37,220 nt of DNA, from assembly GCA_016795145.1 (NCBI GenBank), contig JAEUII010000309.1, positions 1 through 37,220 on the forward strand, written 5' to 3'. The translations under genes and the position numbers were made by a program. Positions 1 through 7,656 of the stretch are shown here, piece after piece. Each line of letters starts with the position of its first letter. Within the stretch, counting starts at the first letter, position 1. The DNA comes from Planctomycetaceae bacterium. GTDB lineage: Bacteria > Planctomycetota > Planctomycetia > Planctomycetales > Planctomycetaceae. The notes under the pieces were generated by a model that searched no databases, was not told the origin of the DNA, and saw only the letters and a list, made by a program, of their open reading frames with translations.

Positions 1-6
1 GCGCAT

Positions 7-312
7 AGTCGCGGTTCGCTCCGCCGAACCGACGCGCATGAATGGCCACTAGTGGTTTGTCACATCAATTTGGGTTGAGCCGTCATTCCCGCGCAGGCGG
101 GAACCCAGCTTTCAACGCTCTGGGTTCCCGCCTGCGCGGGAATGACGAACCCCTCTTAGTTGTTCTGACAGTGCACTAGCACACAGTGCTCCCCCCCGAA
201 CTGACGCACCAAAAATCGCGGTCCGGCCTTCCCGCCAACCCACAAAGCTCCGTTCCAGGAAAAGACGCCCAGCAAGACAGGGCGCTTCGGTTCGGCGGAG
301 CGAACCGCGACT
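7..312. repeat. 26-bp perfect inverted repeat pair (7-32 and 287-312)
   Basis: Positions 7-32 are the exact reverse complement of 287-312. Each arm also contains a small internal hairpin, CGGTTCG paired with CGAACCG around a short loop. The pair encloses 254 bp that include the 131-bp palindrome at 49-179 but is not centred on it, so the two structures are probably separate insertions or one nested in another. The right arm ends about 90 bp before the start of the glycosyltransferase gene. No transposase is present, so this is either a non-autonomous element or two copies of a dispersed palindromic repeat in opposite orientation. Confidence 0.8.
49..179. mobile_element. Palindromic MITE-like element with TA-flanked ends
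   Basis: The whole stretch folds on one axis at position 114. The inner arms 82-108 and 120-146 are a perfect 27-bp inverted repeat around an 11-nt loop. The outer ends, CTAGTG at 49-54 and CACTAG at 174-179, pair in the same register, and most of 58-68 pairs with 160-170. The element can be read as bounded by TA at 50-51 and 177-178, in a CTAG context. IS630/Tc1-mariner elements target TA, often within CTAG, so an IS630-type MITE is a reasonable inference. The core motif CATTCCCGC...GCGGGAATG resembles palindromes dispersed in many bacterial genomes. There is no coding capacity. Confidence 0.65.
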
Positions 313-404
313 CTGAGGATCAACCTTGAGGTGAATGGGCGGGAAACCGTAAAGTTTGCAGGATCTGCCAGCCGGTGCGTCTGGTGGACAGGGAGGTCCT
401 TGCG

Positions 405-1562
405 ATGGCTGTGTTTTGGGGCGTTGGATGTCTTTCGGTCGCCGTCCTTTATTGGATCTATGACGGCTATGGCCGTTTTCTGCAGCTGCTGTCTGCAGCC
501 ATCCGACCTCGTTCGGTCGCACCGGACTCGAGCGAATCGAAATGGCCTGAGATCACCGTTCTGCTGACGGTGCATAATGAGGAAAAGGTCATCCGGCAGA
601 AGCTGGAGAATATGCTGGCATGTGACTATCCGGAGGGGCGCTGCCAGATTGTGGTGGCATCTGATGGGTCGACCGACCGCACTAACGACATCATTCGTGA
701 GTACGCTTCCCGGGGCGTTAGGCTGTTCGAAAGCCCGGGACTGGGTAAGACGGCAACTCAGAACGCCGCCATGGAGACCATTCAGACGGAACTGGTTGCG
801 TTCACCGATGCCGATATTCAATTTTGCCGGGAGTGGCTGTACCTGGTGGTTGCTCATTTCCGTGACCCCGGGATCGGCGCTGTCGATGGTCGGTATCTGT
901 TTGGGAACGAGGATGCTCAGGACCTTCACGCGTGTCAGGGGTACTACTGGCATTATGAACTGAAACTGCGGACCCTGGAGTCGGGCCTGGGACTTCTTGC
1001 CGTCGTAGCCGGAGCGTGCTTCGCGATGAGGCGTTCGCTGTTTGTGCCGATGGATCCGTCCATCGGTGAAGACTGCATTGTTCCGCTGGACATCGTCAGT
1101 CAGGGATTTCAGGTTGTTCATGAGCCCCGTGCGATTGGCATCGTTGATCTGGAAGATGACACCGGCGTTTCCCTGCGGCGTCGAATCCGCATGACGCTCA
1201 GAAACTGGCAAGGCACGTGGACTCGAAGTTACCTTCTCAATCCGTTACGACATCCTGGCTATTCCTTCGCGCTGTGGTCGCACAAGCTGCTGAGATGGTT
1301 GTCTCCGGTCTTCCTTCTGCTCGCCACGTTATCGTTCGGTGCATTGCTTGGGTTGAATCCGTCATACATCACTGCCGCAGCCTTCTGTCCGTTCGCCGGC
1401 TTGTATGTTCTGGCCCTTTACCACATGACTATGAAGGGTCGAGGATTGCGGCTTCCTGGAACCGCGTTCGCCTACAGTTTCATGCTGGCCAACCTGGCAT
1501 TCATTATCGGAGTCTGGCGTGCAATGACCGGACATCAGGTACGACAGTATCGAAACACCTGA
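405..1562 (+). CDS. GT2-family glycosyltransferase, membrane-bound
   Basis: Processive-type family 2 glycosyltransferase of 385 aa, expected to move a nucleotide-activated sugar to a surface polysaccharide or lipid acceptor at the inner face of the cytoplasmic membrane. An N-terminal hydrophobic segment (residues 2-22) precedes a GT-A domain with the SDGSTD nucleotide-binding motif (about 86-91), the FTDAD metal site (133-137), a GED acid motif (221-223) and an RNWQGTW stretch (266-272) in the place of the family's QxxRW. Two or three hydrophobic segments follow near the C-terminus. I chose ATG 405 because GGGAGG at 391-396 lies 8 nt upstream; a GTG at 375 is in frame but has no comparable signal. 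The gene ends 21 bp before the glycerol-3-phosphate dehydrogenase, so the two are probably co-transcribed. The acceptor cannot be read from the sequence. Confidence 0.88.
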   Translation: MAVFWGVGCLSVAVLYWIYDGYGRFLQLLSAAIRPRSVAPDSSESKWPEITVLLTVHNEEKVIRQKLENMLACDYPEGRCQIVVASDGSTDRTNDIIREYASRGVRLFESPGLGKTATQNAAMETIQTELVAFTDADIQFCREWLYLVVAHFRDPGIGAVDGRYLFGNEDAQDLHACQGYYWHYELKLRTLESGLGLLAVVAGACFAMRRSLFVPMDPSIGEDCIVPLDIVSQGFQVVHEPRAIGIVDLEDDTGVSLRRRIRMTLRNWQGTWTRSYLLNPLRHPGYSFALWSHKLLRWLSPVFLLLATLSFGALLGLNPSYITAAAFCPFAGLYVLALYHMTMKGRGLRLPGTAFAYSFMLANLAFIIGVWRAMTGHQVRQYRNT

Positions 1563-1583
1563 GAAGCACTTCGGAGACGAATC

Positions 1584-3101
1584 ATGCTTCGTTCAGGGAT
1601 GATCGAACGACTTGCCGATTCGCAGGAACAGTTTGACCTGTTGATCATCGGAGGCGGTGCGACGGGGCTCGGGACAGCCGTGGAGGCTGTGACTCGTGGT
1701 TACCGAGTGGCAGTGTTTGAACGTGGCGACTTTGCTTCAGGAACCTCCAGCCGCAGCACAAAGCTGATTCATGGTGGCGTTCGATATCTGCGGCAGGGGC
1801 AGATTGGAATGGTTCGCCATTCATTGCTGGAACGCGAACGCCTGCTGCGAAACGCGCCGACCCTCGTTCGGCCACTCAGCTTTGTGCTTCCTGCCTATCG
1901 AGTTGGTGAGCGCGCGATCAACTTCCTTGGGCTCAGGTTGTACGACGCTCTCGCGGGACAGCGATCGATGGGAAGTTGCCGCTGGCTGAGTCGAAGCAAG
2001 GCGATAGAGCTGATGCCGCAGCTCCAGCCGCAGTCTCTTCGCGGAGGTGTCCTCTATCATGATGCTCAGTTCGATGATGCTCGTCTGGCTGTAGCACTCG
2101 CGATGACTGCCGCAAGGCACGGTGCATTGGTTCTGAACTATGCGTCTGCTGAGAACTTGATCTACGAAGGCGGACGAGTTGCTGGAGCCGAAGTCTGTGA
2201 TGTTCAAACCGGGAAACACTATCGCATCAGGGCAAAGCGTGTGCTGAACTGCACAGGTGTCTTTGCTGAAGCGCTGATGGAGAACGATCGATGTGTTTCA
2301 GGGGAATCAGAAGCGTCCGTCCGGATTGCTCCCAGTCGAGGTACTCATCTGGTTGTCGACTCGGATTTTCTGCCGGGCCACCGTGCGATGATGATTCCAT
2401 CGACGGATGACGGGCGAGTCTTATTCGCAATCCCATGGCTTGGCAAAGTGTTGATTGGGACAACTGACAAAGCTGTTTCGGAAGTGACAAGAGAGCCGGT
2501 TCCTGAAGAGCAGGAGATTCGATATCTGCTGGACCACCTGCGCCGCTATCTGAATCATCCTCCGGAACGATCCGACATTCGCTCTGTCTTTTCGGGGTTG
2601 CGGCCACTTGTTCGACGATCACAGTCGAAGTCGACGGCGTCACTGTCCCGCGAACACTCCATTCTCACATCACGCTCCGGACTGATCACTGTGATTGGCG
2701 GCAAGTGGACAACGTATCGTCAAATGGGCGAGGACCTCGTCGATCTCGTCGAAAACAACTCCGGCTGGAAGCGTTGTCCGTCGGTGACTGGCGAGCTTTC
2801 TATAGAGATCCCGGAAGCCAGCTCAATCAAGGCGGATCTCAACACACGAACGGACGGCGGTGAACTCACTGCCGATGAGCAGGCCTTCGTGCACTACTGC
2901 GTGCAGCATGAGATGGCTCAGACCATTGAGGACATACTTGCGCGACGATCGCGGCTGCTGTTGCTTCACGCCACGGCGGCCATTGAGACAGCTCCGTTGG
3001 TCGCAGCCGTCATGTCCCAGTCCCTCGGGAAGCCTGCCGAATGGGCGGCAGAACAGGTAGATCAATTTCGACGGTTTGCTGCTCGCTTCGTTGCCGGATA
3101 A
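1584..3101 (+). CDS. glpD: FAD-dependent glycerol-3-phosphate dehydrogenase
   Basis: Aerobic glycerol-3-phosphate dehydrogenase family (505 aa): oxidises sn-glycerol 3-phosphate to dihydroxyacetone phosphate, passing electrons through FAD to quinone at the membrane. The dinucleotide-binding motif GGGATG is at residues 23-28, followed by the family signature GTSSRSTKLIHGGVRYL at 53-69. The substrate-binding DAO fold occupies roughly 18-380, with GTTDKA and SGLRPL segments typical of GlpD, and a GlpD-type C-terminal helical cap lies at about 425-500. Length is normal for the family. GGAG at 1573-1576, 7 nt before ATG, supports the start. It follows the GT2 gene by 21 bp, probably as an operon; why these two are paired is not clear. 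No glycerol kinase or facilitator is nearby. Confidence 0.92.
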   Translation: MLRSGMIERLADSQEQFDLLIIGGGATGLGTAVEAVTRGYRVAVFERGDFASGTSSRSTKLIHGGVRYLRQGQIGMVRHSLLERERLLRNAPTLVRPLSFVLPAYRVGERAINFLGLRLYDALAGQRSMGSCRWLSRSKAIELMPQLQPQSLRGGVLYHDAQFDDARLAVALAMTAARHGALVLNYASAENLIYEGGRVAGAEVCDVQTGKHYRIRAKRVLNCTGVFAEALMENDRCVSGESEASVRIAPSRGTHLVVDSDFLPGHRAMMIPSTDDGRVLFAIPWLGKVLIGTTDKAVSEVTREPVPEEQEIRYLLDHLRRYLNHPPERSDIRSVFSGLRPLVRRSQSKSTASLSREHSILTSRSGLITVIGGKWTTYRQMGEDLVDLVENNSGWKRCPSVTGELSIEIPEASSIKADLNTRTDGGELTADEQAFVHYCVQHEMAQTIEDILARRSRLLLLHATAAIETAPLVAAVMSQSLGKPAEWAAEQVDQFRRFAARFVAG

Positions 3102-3220
3102 TTCGGGACCTGCTATTTCACACGTAAGGTGGATTCTCCACTTGTCGGCTGGTCGGTCCCACAAAAAAAAGCACATCGTGCCTTTCTGTGCTGACCTCGT
3201 GAGATCACGGATACATCCAA

Positions 3221-3685
3221 ATGTCACGAAGACGGTTCCTTCTTGCATTGGGGCTCGTAGGTGTCATCACAGCCATCGCCTACGGCATCGTGCGTTTTCC
3301 ATCGTATCGCTTTGTGACGTCGTTTGATCGCGCCGTTTTGCTCATCAAAAACACGGGTGATATCAACCACACATCGATTGCCATTCGTGCGGCGAAACTC
3401 TGCAGAACGCAGCATGACCGCACTGTTGTTGAGAGGCGGTGCCTGGAATCGCTTTCGGAGAAGCACGGCCACGGCATGGCTCGCTATGTAGCAGCATATG
3501 TACTTATTGAAGGATGTTCGGAAGTTTCAGAAGAGACAATTCAACATCTGATGCGGCTCCTGGATGACAGGGAATTCACCCCAACAGATCACGAAAATCT
3601 ACAGTTCCTGCTGGACTGTCTGATCCGAAAAAAGTCAGGGCTCTCTCCTCCGCGAGAGTATGGAACCGCATGGCCAAAAGACTGA
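3221..3685 (+). CDS. Hypothetical single-pass membrane or exported protein
   Basis: A 154-aa protein of no family I recognise. It starts MSRRRF and has a hydrophobic segment at residues 6-22, so it is a signal anchor or signal peptide with a positive N-region. The rest is soluble and mainly helical-looking, with Cys at three positions and a charged middle. The Shine-Dalgarno is poor (only GGA about 11 nt upstream). It stands alone 119 bp after glpD and ends immediately before an RHS remnant, so it may belong to the same decaying accessory stretch rather than to the glpD operon. Confidence 0.5.
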   Translation: MSRRRFLLALGLVGVITAIAYGIVRFPSYRFVTSFDRAVLLIKNTGDINHTSIAIRAAKLCRTQHDRTVVERRCLESLSEKHGHGMARYVAAYVLIEGCSEVSEETIQHLMRLLDDREFTPTDHENLQFLLDCLIRKKSGLSPPREYGTAWPKD

Positions 3686-3931
3686 ATTGACGTGGAGGAC
3701 CAGTGGAATCATGCCAATCTGTTGACCGGAGTGATCTACAAAACCAGCAACAACGTCGTGACAGAATCACTGGCTTATCAGTACGATGCCGTCGGGCGTC
3801 GCATTGGCCAGAGTGTGGACGACAACGGGAACGGAACCGTGGACCGACGTGAATCCGACATCGATGACGCAGCCGGACTGTTGGCGACGGGCGAGCGGCA
3901 GGGTGTCAGCCTCGCTCAAAGTAGAGCGTAA
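3686..3931 (+). pseudogene. RHS/YD-repeat protein remnant
   Basis: An open stretch of about 80 codons whose central part reads like one RHS repeat of planctomycete RHS proteins: WNHANLLTGV, then YQYDAVGRRIGQSVD, an acidic DDNGNGTVD loop, and AAGLLATG. An in-frame stop (TGA 3683-3685) lies directly upstream and the frame closes at 3931, so neither the long N-terminal repeat array nor the C-terminal core and toxin domain is present. A GTG at 3692 could be read as a start, but a functional stand-alone protein is unlikely. RHS proteins are large surface or toxin-delivery shells; this is best read as a deletion scar of one. Confidence 0.6.
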
Positions 3932-3983
3932 CAAGAAGCGAACAGACGACACTGTCCGCTGGAGCCTGTGAGGTTCTCGTCTC

Positions 3984-4298
3984 GTGCGAATTTCAAAACG
4001 GAAAGCTATCGCTATCGCCGTCGTGATTTCATTTCTGCTTGCGACATATGCTGCAAGCTTCGTCTTTGTCTGCAGGCGTTTTACGATAACAGTCGATCTA
4101 TCCCACAACTTTCTTCGGTGCCGCTACTTTTTTGATACCCCGGCACTGAACAAGGCCGCTTATTGTCTATTCTATCCATGCATTGCAGCCACAGGGGGCA
4201 TTGATGAATCGGAATTACGCGAACGGGACGACGCCTCCGCGGCAGCACGCGAACATTTGGTCGTTTATTTCTATGTGCCGCCCAGCTTCGCAAGGTGA
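3984..4298 (+). CDS. Small hypothetical membrane protein
   Basis: A 104-aa product with a basic start (MRISKRK), a strong hydrophobic segment at residues 8-29, then a Cys-containing central region and a charged ERDDASAAAREH stretch near the end. It is probably anchored by the N-terminal helix with the rest outside the cytoplasm. The start codon is a GTG (MRIS...) without a clear ribosome site. I do not recognise the family. Its position just after the RHS remnant suggests it may be an orphaned neighbour of the lost RHS gene, but nothing in the protein shows this. Confidence 0.4.
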   Translation: MRISKRKAIAIAVVISFLLATYAASFVFVCRRFTITVDLSHNFLRCRYFFDTPALNKAAYCLFYPCIAATGGIDESELRERDDASAAAREHLVVYFYVPPSFAR

Positions 4299-4567
4299 CA
4301 CCGCAAGTTCGAAGGACAGTTATCACATTACCTCGTAAATCGCTTGCTTTGAACTGAAGTCTCACTTCGCGGTAAGGTGGGACGTGAAGGCATCGCGAGT
4401 AGAAGACAGACGGCCATGAGACCCAGAATCTTACGGCCATCATTCGCGGAGTTGCCGAGGTCGTGGTGTTAACAGATTACGACGCCAAACTCTTCGACAG
4501 CCGCGTGCTGGAGCATTTCTGACAGATCGTACACATTCCTGAATCGCGGCTGAGACTGGACAATAAC
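4299..4567. other. Gap with a possible decayed coding stretch
   Basis: No complete gene. From 4439 to 4522 the plus strand reads as a coherent peptide (IIRGVAEVVVLTDYD, then KLFDSRVLEHF and a stop) that has no start and no recognisable partner upstream. It looks like a coding fragment left by deletion, consistent with the RHS scar next to it, but I cannot assign it to a family. The rest shows no promoter, hairpin or repeat that I can support. Confidence 0.3.
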
Positions 4568-5251
4568 ATGACCATCGTACTGCCGAACCAGATCAGGAGC
4601 ATTCGCTTCCGGCTTACAGTTATCCTCATCGGCGCCGCGGCCATAATTTTGGCAGGCATTTACTACTGGCAGTTGCGACAAGTCGCGATTCATGTCAGTC
4701 GCCAAGCGCAATGCAACAGCAATCACGCCACTATCGTCTCCATGCTGCTTCGATACCATGTACAGACCGGAAAGTACCCGGCAGACGTTCTTTCGGCAGA
4801 TGGCACTCCACTGTTAAGCTGGCGAGTAGAACTGCTTTCGATATTGGACCCGAAGAGATACGCGGCGTTCGACCTCACGCAACCCTGGAACAGCAAGCAC
4901 AATCTGAAGGCCATGTTCCCCACGCCTCAATGGTATCGTTGTCCGGGACAGAGCATCCGCGGTGAAATGCACTGTTCAAGTTACTATTTCGTACGTCCGC
5001 AAAGAGGGAAATTCGACGAGCCCGGTGATACCGAGTCGACGTACGGAGCAACTGAAGAGGCCATGGACTGTGTGGCGATTGTAGAGGCAGAAGGACTTGA
5101 AATCCCGTGGAGTTGTCCGGGAGATCTTGAAGGGGATTCGTGTCGGCATCAATTGGTGGACCCTGATAGAGCAACAACTGCCTGCGGACGGTCACAGACT
5201 CCATTTGGCGTAAGACTTTCTGGTGAACGAGTCATCCTAAATCGCAACTAG
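4568..5251 (+). CDS. DUF1559-like (pilin-related) protein, C-terminus possibly altered
   Basis: A 227-aa protein with one N-terminal transmembrane helix (about residues 15-32), then features of the planctomycete DUF1559 family: GTPLLSWRVELL (about 79-90), QPWNSKHN (about 105-112), MFPTPQWYRCPG, and EIPWSCPGDLEGDS near 178-191. These proteins resemble type IV pilin/pseudopilin fibres and lie outside the cytoplasmic membrane. The family normally ends in an H-x9-DG region; the open frame here lacks it. A different frame at about 5120-5213 reads LPADGH followed closely by a stop, so a frameshift or recombination near 5115-5130 may have replaced the true end. There is no clear Shine-Dalgarno. It may be intact, truncated or a pseudogene. 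Confidence 0.55.
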   Translation: MTIVLPNQIRSIRFRLTVILIGAAAIILAGIYYWQLRQVAIHVSRQAQCNSNHATIVSMLLRYHVQTGKYPADVLSADGTPLLSWRVELLSILDPKRYAAFDLTQPWNSKHNLKAMFPTPQWYRCPGQSIRGEMHCSSYYFVRPQRGKFDEPGDTESTYGATEEAMDCVAIVEAEGLEIPWSCPGDLEGDSCRHQLVDPDRATTACGRSQTPFGVRLSGERVILNRN

Positions 5252-5415
5252 GCTAATGATCGGTGTGATAGTGTTTGCCGTGTTCACGCGTGGCGTCATT
5301 CGGTGGACAGCTCAGAAATGGGCGAAACAGTGCAAGGCCGTCAGAAGTCCTTACGAATGATGGTTCTCGGCTTTTCACCACGCCGCGCCAAATTGGTTCT
5401 AATCTGGAGACCCCG
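5252..5415. other. Intergenic gap, no supported feature
   Basis: Between the DUF1559-like gene and the next open stretch I see no convincing start, hairpin or repeat. An in-frame extension of the downstream frame covers part of it but has no coding-like content. Confidence 0.4.
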
Positions 5416-5748
5416 ATGGGACTGGCCTATTGTTCTCTCTACATCATGTTTCATGTCACGGTTTTCTGCGAGACACCGATCGGAACGCAGCGATTCTTGT
5501 ACCTGGAGGAACTGTGTGGCTCGATAACGATTGATGGTCGGAACGTATCGACTAGCTTCATTGGTTTGAGAATAGGCGATCTGAATTCCGTGGAGCTGGA
5601 TTCTGAGTTTCTGGCAATCGCGAACCAGCAGAAAGACTGTGGAGTTTCAGCAGTCTCTTCTCAAAGTCATGAGGGACCGAAGATATTGTGTGGACGCCTA
5701 CGCCCTCGCAAATCAGCTTTATCCCACAAAGAAGCTGGAGATTGTTGA
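5416..5748 (+). pseudogene. N-terminal part of a probably frameshifted hypothetical gene
   Basis: From ATG 5416 one frame reads a protein-like sequence (MGLAYCSLYIMFHVTVF, RFLYLEELCGSITIDG, LNSVELDSEFLAIANQQKD) up to about 5638. The frame then loses its protein-like character and ends at 5748, while another frame becomes protein-like from 5639. The simplest reading is one gene of about 185 codons split by an indel close to 5635. I do not recognise a family. The alternative is two overlapping small genes. Confidence 0.35.
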
Positions 5749-5980
5749 AGGCCCCTTCTTCTGGACATCCGCGCAGAATGAGGGGGGGCATATTCCAATC
5801 CGCGTTGTCTCGGGAAAAATGAATATTGCAGTCAGCGTCAGTACCGATGCATTTCGCTTGCTATGCGCGGATTATTGGGATTCTGCATTTCGCGACTTAA
5901 ACCACATTGACTCGGTAGAAAAAGCTCAGCAGTATAAAATCCACATCGACGAATGGAAGCGAAATTTGCCGGCGCAGTAA
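5639..5980 (+). CDS. Hypothetical protein, possibly the C-terminal part of a split gene
   Basis: A 113-aa soluble, mixed-charge protein starting at a GTG without a good ribosome site. Its sequence (VEFQQSLLKVMRDRRY, LYPTKKLEIVEGPFFW, DEWKRNLPAQ) looks like a genuine folded domain with aromatic residues spread along it. No family is recognised and no signal peptide is present. It overlaps the end of the upstream frame by about 110 bp in a different phase, so it is probably the second half of a frameshifted gene. In an accessory stretch next to an RHS scar it could be a former immunity or cargo gene, but that is speculation. Confidence 0.4.
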   Translation: MEFQQSLLKVMRDRRYCVDAYALANQLYPTKKLEIVEGPFFWTSAQNEGGHIPIRVVSGKMNIAVSVSTDAFRLLCADYWDSAFRDLNHIDSVEKAQQYKIHIDEWKRNLPAQ

Positions 5981-6114
5981 GCCGCGTTTGGCGGACGGTA
6001 GAAGGACAAACGCGATCATCTGAGCTTCGGCCGTTTTGTCCTGGGTAGCACGTACGAAGTGCGTGTGCCGCAGGCGCCGGAAGCGGGAGTGTGCATGTGG
6101 TATGCCGAGGCCGA

Positions 6115-6188
6115 GTGCACTGAAATGATCACGCGTTCTCATAGGCTTCCGGCCGCTGCGCGTCACAGGCTTTGCCTGTGCTACCCGA
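6115..6188. repeat. 74-bp direct repeat, copy 1
   Basis: Same sequence as 6506-6579 apart from two substitutions, in the same orientation, 391 bp apart. It contains a perfect 7-bp hairpin, CACAGGC-TTT-GCCTGTG, at 6164-6180. It is of the size and structure of REP-like dispersed repeats. Confidence 0.8.
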
Positions 6189-6237
6189 GGTTTGAGGTTC
6201 GCCGGAAAAGCAATCGACCTGCTGTTGCTCCTGGGCT

Positions 6238-6309
6238 TATCCGTGCCATCCGCGTTATCCGTGGTTTGAAATGCGTTTTTGACCACAGATATCGCCGATG
6301 GCACGGATA
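6238..6309. repeat. 72-bp imperfect palindrome
   Basis: Arms 6238-6265 and 6282-6309 pair at 25 of 28 positions around a 16-nt loop. The outer 13 bp (TATCCGTGCCATC and its complement) are perfect. There is no T-run on either side, so it is not a normal intrinsic terminator. It looks like a dispersed palindromic element of the TATCCGTG...CACGGATA type. Confidence 0.75.
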
Positions 6310-6505
6310 GGAGACATCAAGAGAGAACATTCCGTTCATTGGCTCAGGCGGGATAGTGGAGCGTCAATGTGTCGACCCTCCGGGCCTTTTGGACTTACTT
6401 TTGCTTCGCCTCCGGTGGCTTACGCACACCGGCAGGGGTTGTGACGACCCTCCGGGCCTGAATCGCAACCAACTGACCACAACGATGTGAAGTTGCCGGG
6501 ATCGG

Positions 6506-6579
6506 GTGCACTGAAATGACCACGCGTTCTCATAGGCTTCCGGCCGCTGCGCGACACAGGCTTTGCCTGTGCTACCCGA
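6506..6579. repeat. 74-bp direct repeat, copy 2
   Basis: Second copy of the unit at 6115-6188 (two mismatches), with the same internal hairpin at 6555-6571. It lies directly downstream of the minus-strand GT4 stop codon (6583-6585). Confidence 0.8.
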
Positions 6580-6582
6580 AAT

Positions 6583-7656
6583 TCAACTGTTGCGAGGCGA
6601 AGACAGTGTCTCCAGCAGGGCGTCTCGAAGTACCGGATAGTTTGCCTGAATCGAATACCGTTCGGTCACAGTCTGGCGGCCGCGATGTCCCATTTGCCGG
6701 CGAAGTGATTCACTGGCCAGCAGGGTTCGCAACGCATGGACCCATTCTTCGGTTGTTTGAGCAGCCATGCCGTTCTGGTTGCCATCAAGGATCTCGGTAT
6801 TCACTCCCACCGGAGCAGCGATTCCGGGGACAGCGACGGCAAGGTACTGAATCAGCTTCAGACCACATTTGTAGATGTCCCACTTCTGATCTGGAAACAG
6901 AGGCATCAGGCCCACGTCGAACTGCTGCAACTGCTTTACTTCATTGGCGGGTTGCCACGGTTCATGAACCAGATTCACACCGGAGAGATCCATGTCCTTC
7001 AGCAGACCGATGTCCGGGACAACGAGACGAAGTTCAAAGGGCACTTCTTTCGCAACGATTCGTAACGCCTCCGCAGCGACCTTGAGATACCCAACGTTTC
7101 CGGCTGTTCCCATCCATCCGACGATCGGTCTTGCATTCCGGATTTCTTCGCGCGGGGGGTAGTCATCCATGTCGACGCACGTTGGCACATGGCAGCGATG
7201 AGCATTCATCGGGGCGACGTGTTCCATCAGGAATCGGTTGCCGCAAACGACAAGGTCCGCCAACTGCATCAGCTTCGGGAACTTATCGGGATATCGCAGG
7301 AAGATGGCGTCGTCCAGGTCAATCACCAGGCGTTTGCAGGATTCATGAAACCGTTCCTCCATGTCGGTTGTTTCGTTGTCAAAGATCTCCCGATCAATGA
7401 AGACGATATCAAACGCCGAAAGTCTGGAACGCAGCCAGTGCCACCAGCGAACGCCGCGTTTTAGTAACTGACTGGGACGAAAACCCATCCAGGGGAAGTA
7501 GTCGTATTTTGCGGGAAAACTTCTGGCCAGAACAACCTGATGGCCGTCGGCTCGGAAGTGCTTCAGGTACGGCAGAATCCGAAAGCGTGACGAAGGAACT
7601 CGGTCGCCGGATGACAGGAACAGGATCTTCATCCGTGTCTTCGAAGCGTGAATCAT
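6583..7656 (-). CDS. GT4-family glycosyltransferase (GT-B fold)
   Basis: A 357-aa cytoplasmic glycosyltransferase of the GT-B, family 4 type. The N-terminal half begins KILFLSSGDRVPSSRFRILPYL, typical of this group (glycine-rich loop after the first strand). The C-terminal nucleotide-sugar domain has GWMGTAGN (about 180-187), PEQ-like LMPLFPDQKWD, and KLIQYLAVAVPGIA (about 268-281) in the position of the donor-binding E-x7-E region, although one acidic residue is replaced. The start ATG at 7656 overlaps the TGA of the upstream propeller gene (ATGA), which suggests translational coupling; ATG 7632 is an alternative. It is the last gene of a three-gene operon with the PQQ propeller and the PVC dehydrogenase, an unusual setting for a glycosyltransferase. 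Confidence 0.85.
   Translation of the reverse strand: MIHASKTRMKILFLSSGDRVPSSRFRILPYLKHFRADGHQVVLARSFPAKYDYFPWMGFRPSQLLKRGVRWWHWLRSRLSAFDIVFIDREIFDNETTDMEERFHESCKRLVIDLDDAIFLRYPDKFPKLMQLADLVVCGNRFLMEHVAPMNAHRCHVPTCVDMDDYPPREEIRNARPIVGWMGTAGNVGYLKVAAEALRIVAKEVPFELRLVVPDIGLLKDMDLSGVNLVHEPWQPANEVKQLQQFDVGLMPLFPDQKWDIYKCGLKLIQYLAVAVPGIAAPVGVNTEILDGNQNGMAAQTTEEWVHALRTLLASESLRRQMGHRGRQTVTERYSIQANYPVLRDALLETLSSPRNS

Larger units (their letters stand above)
5981..6582. other. Repeat island without genes
   Basis: About 600 bp with no supportable gene, filled with repeats: two copies of a 74-bp unit (6115-6188, 6506-6579), a 72-bp palindrome (6238-6309), a 15-bp direct repeat (6373-6387, 6445-6459) and a small dyad CCGGTG/CACCGG at about 6412-6432. 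The second 74-bp copy ends 3 nt from the stop codon of the minus-strand GT4 gene, so it lies in that gene's 3' untranslated region and may shape transcript ends. Confidence 0.7.

Noticed and set aside
156..1211. Long minus-strand open frame opposite the GT2 gene
   Set aside because: It lies fully antisense to a gene with clear motifs, and its translation is Arg/Gln/His-rich without any domain pattern.
3155..3195. Possible minus-strand terminator (short GCAC/GTGC stem with eight T)
   Set aside because: The stem has only 4-5 bp and no minus-strand gene ends there.
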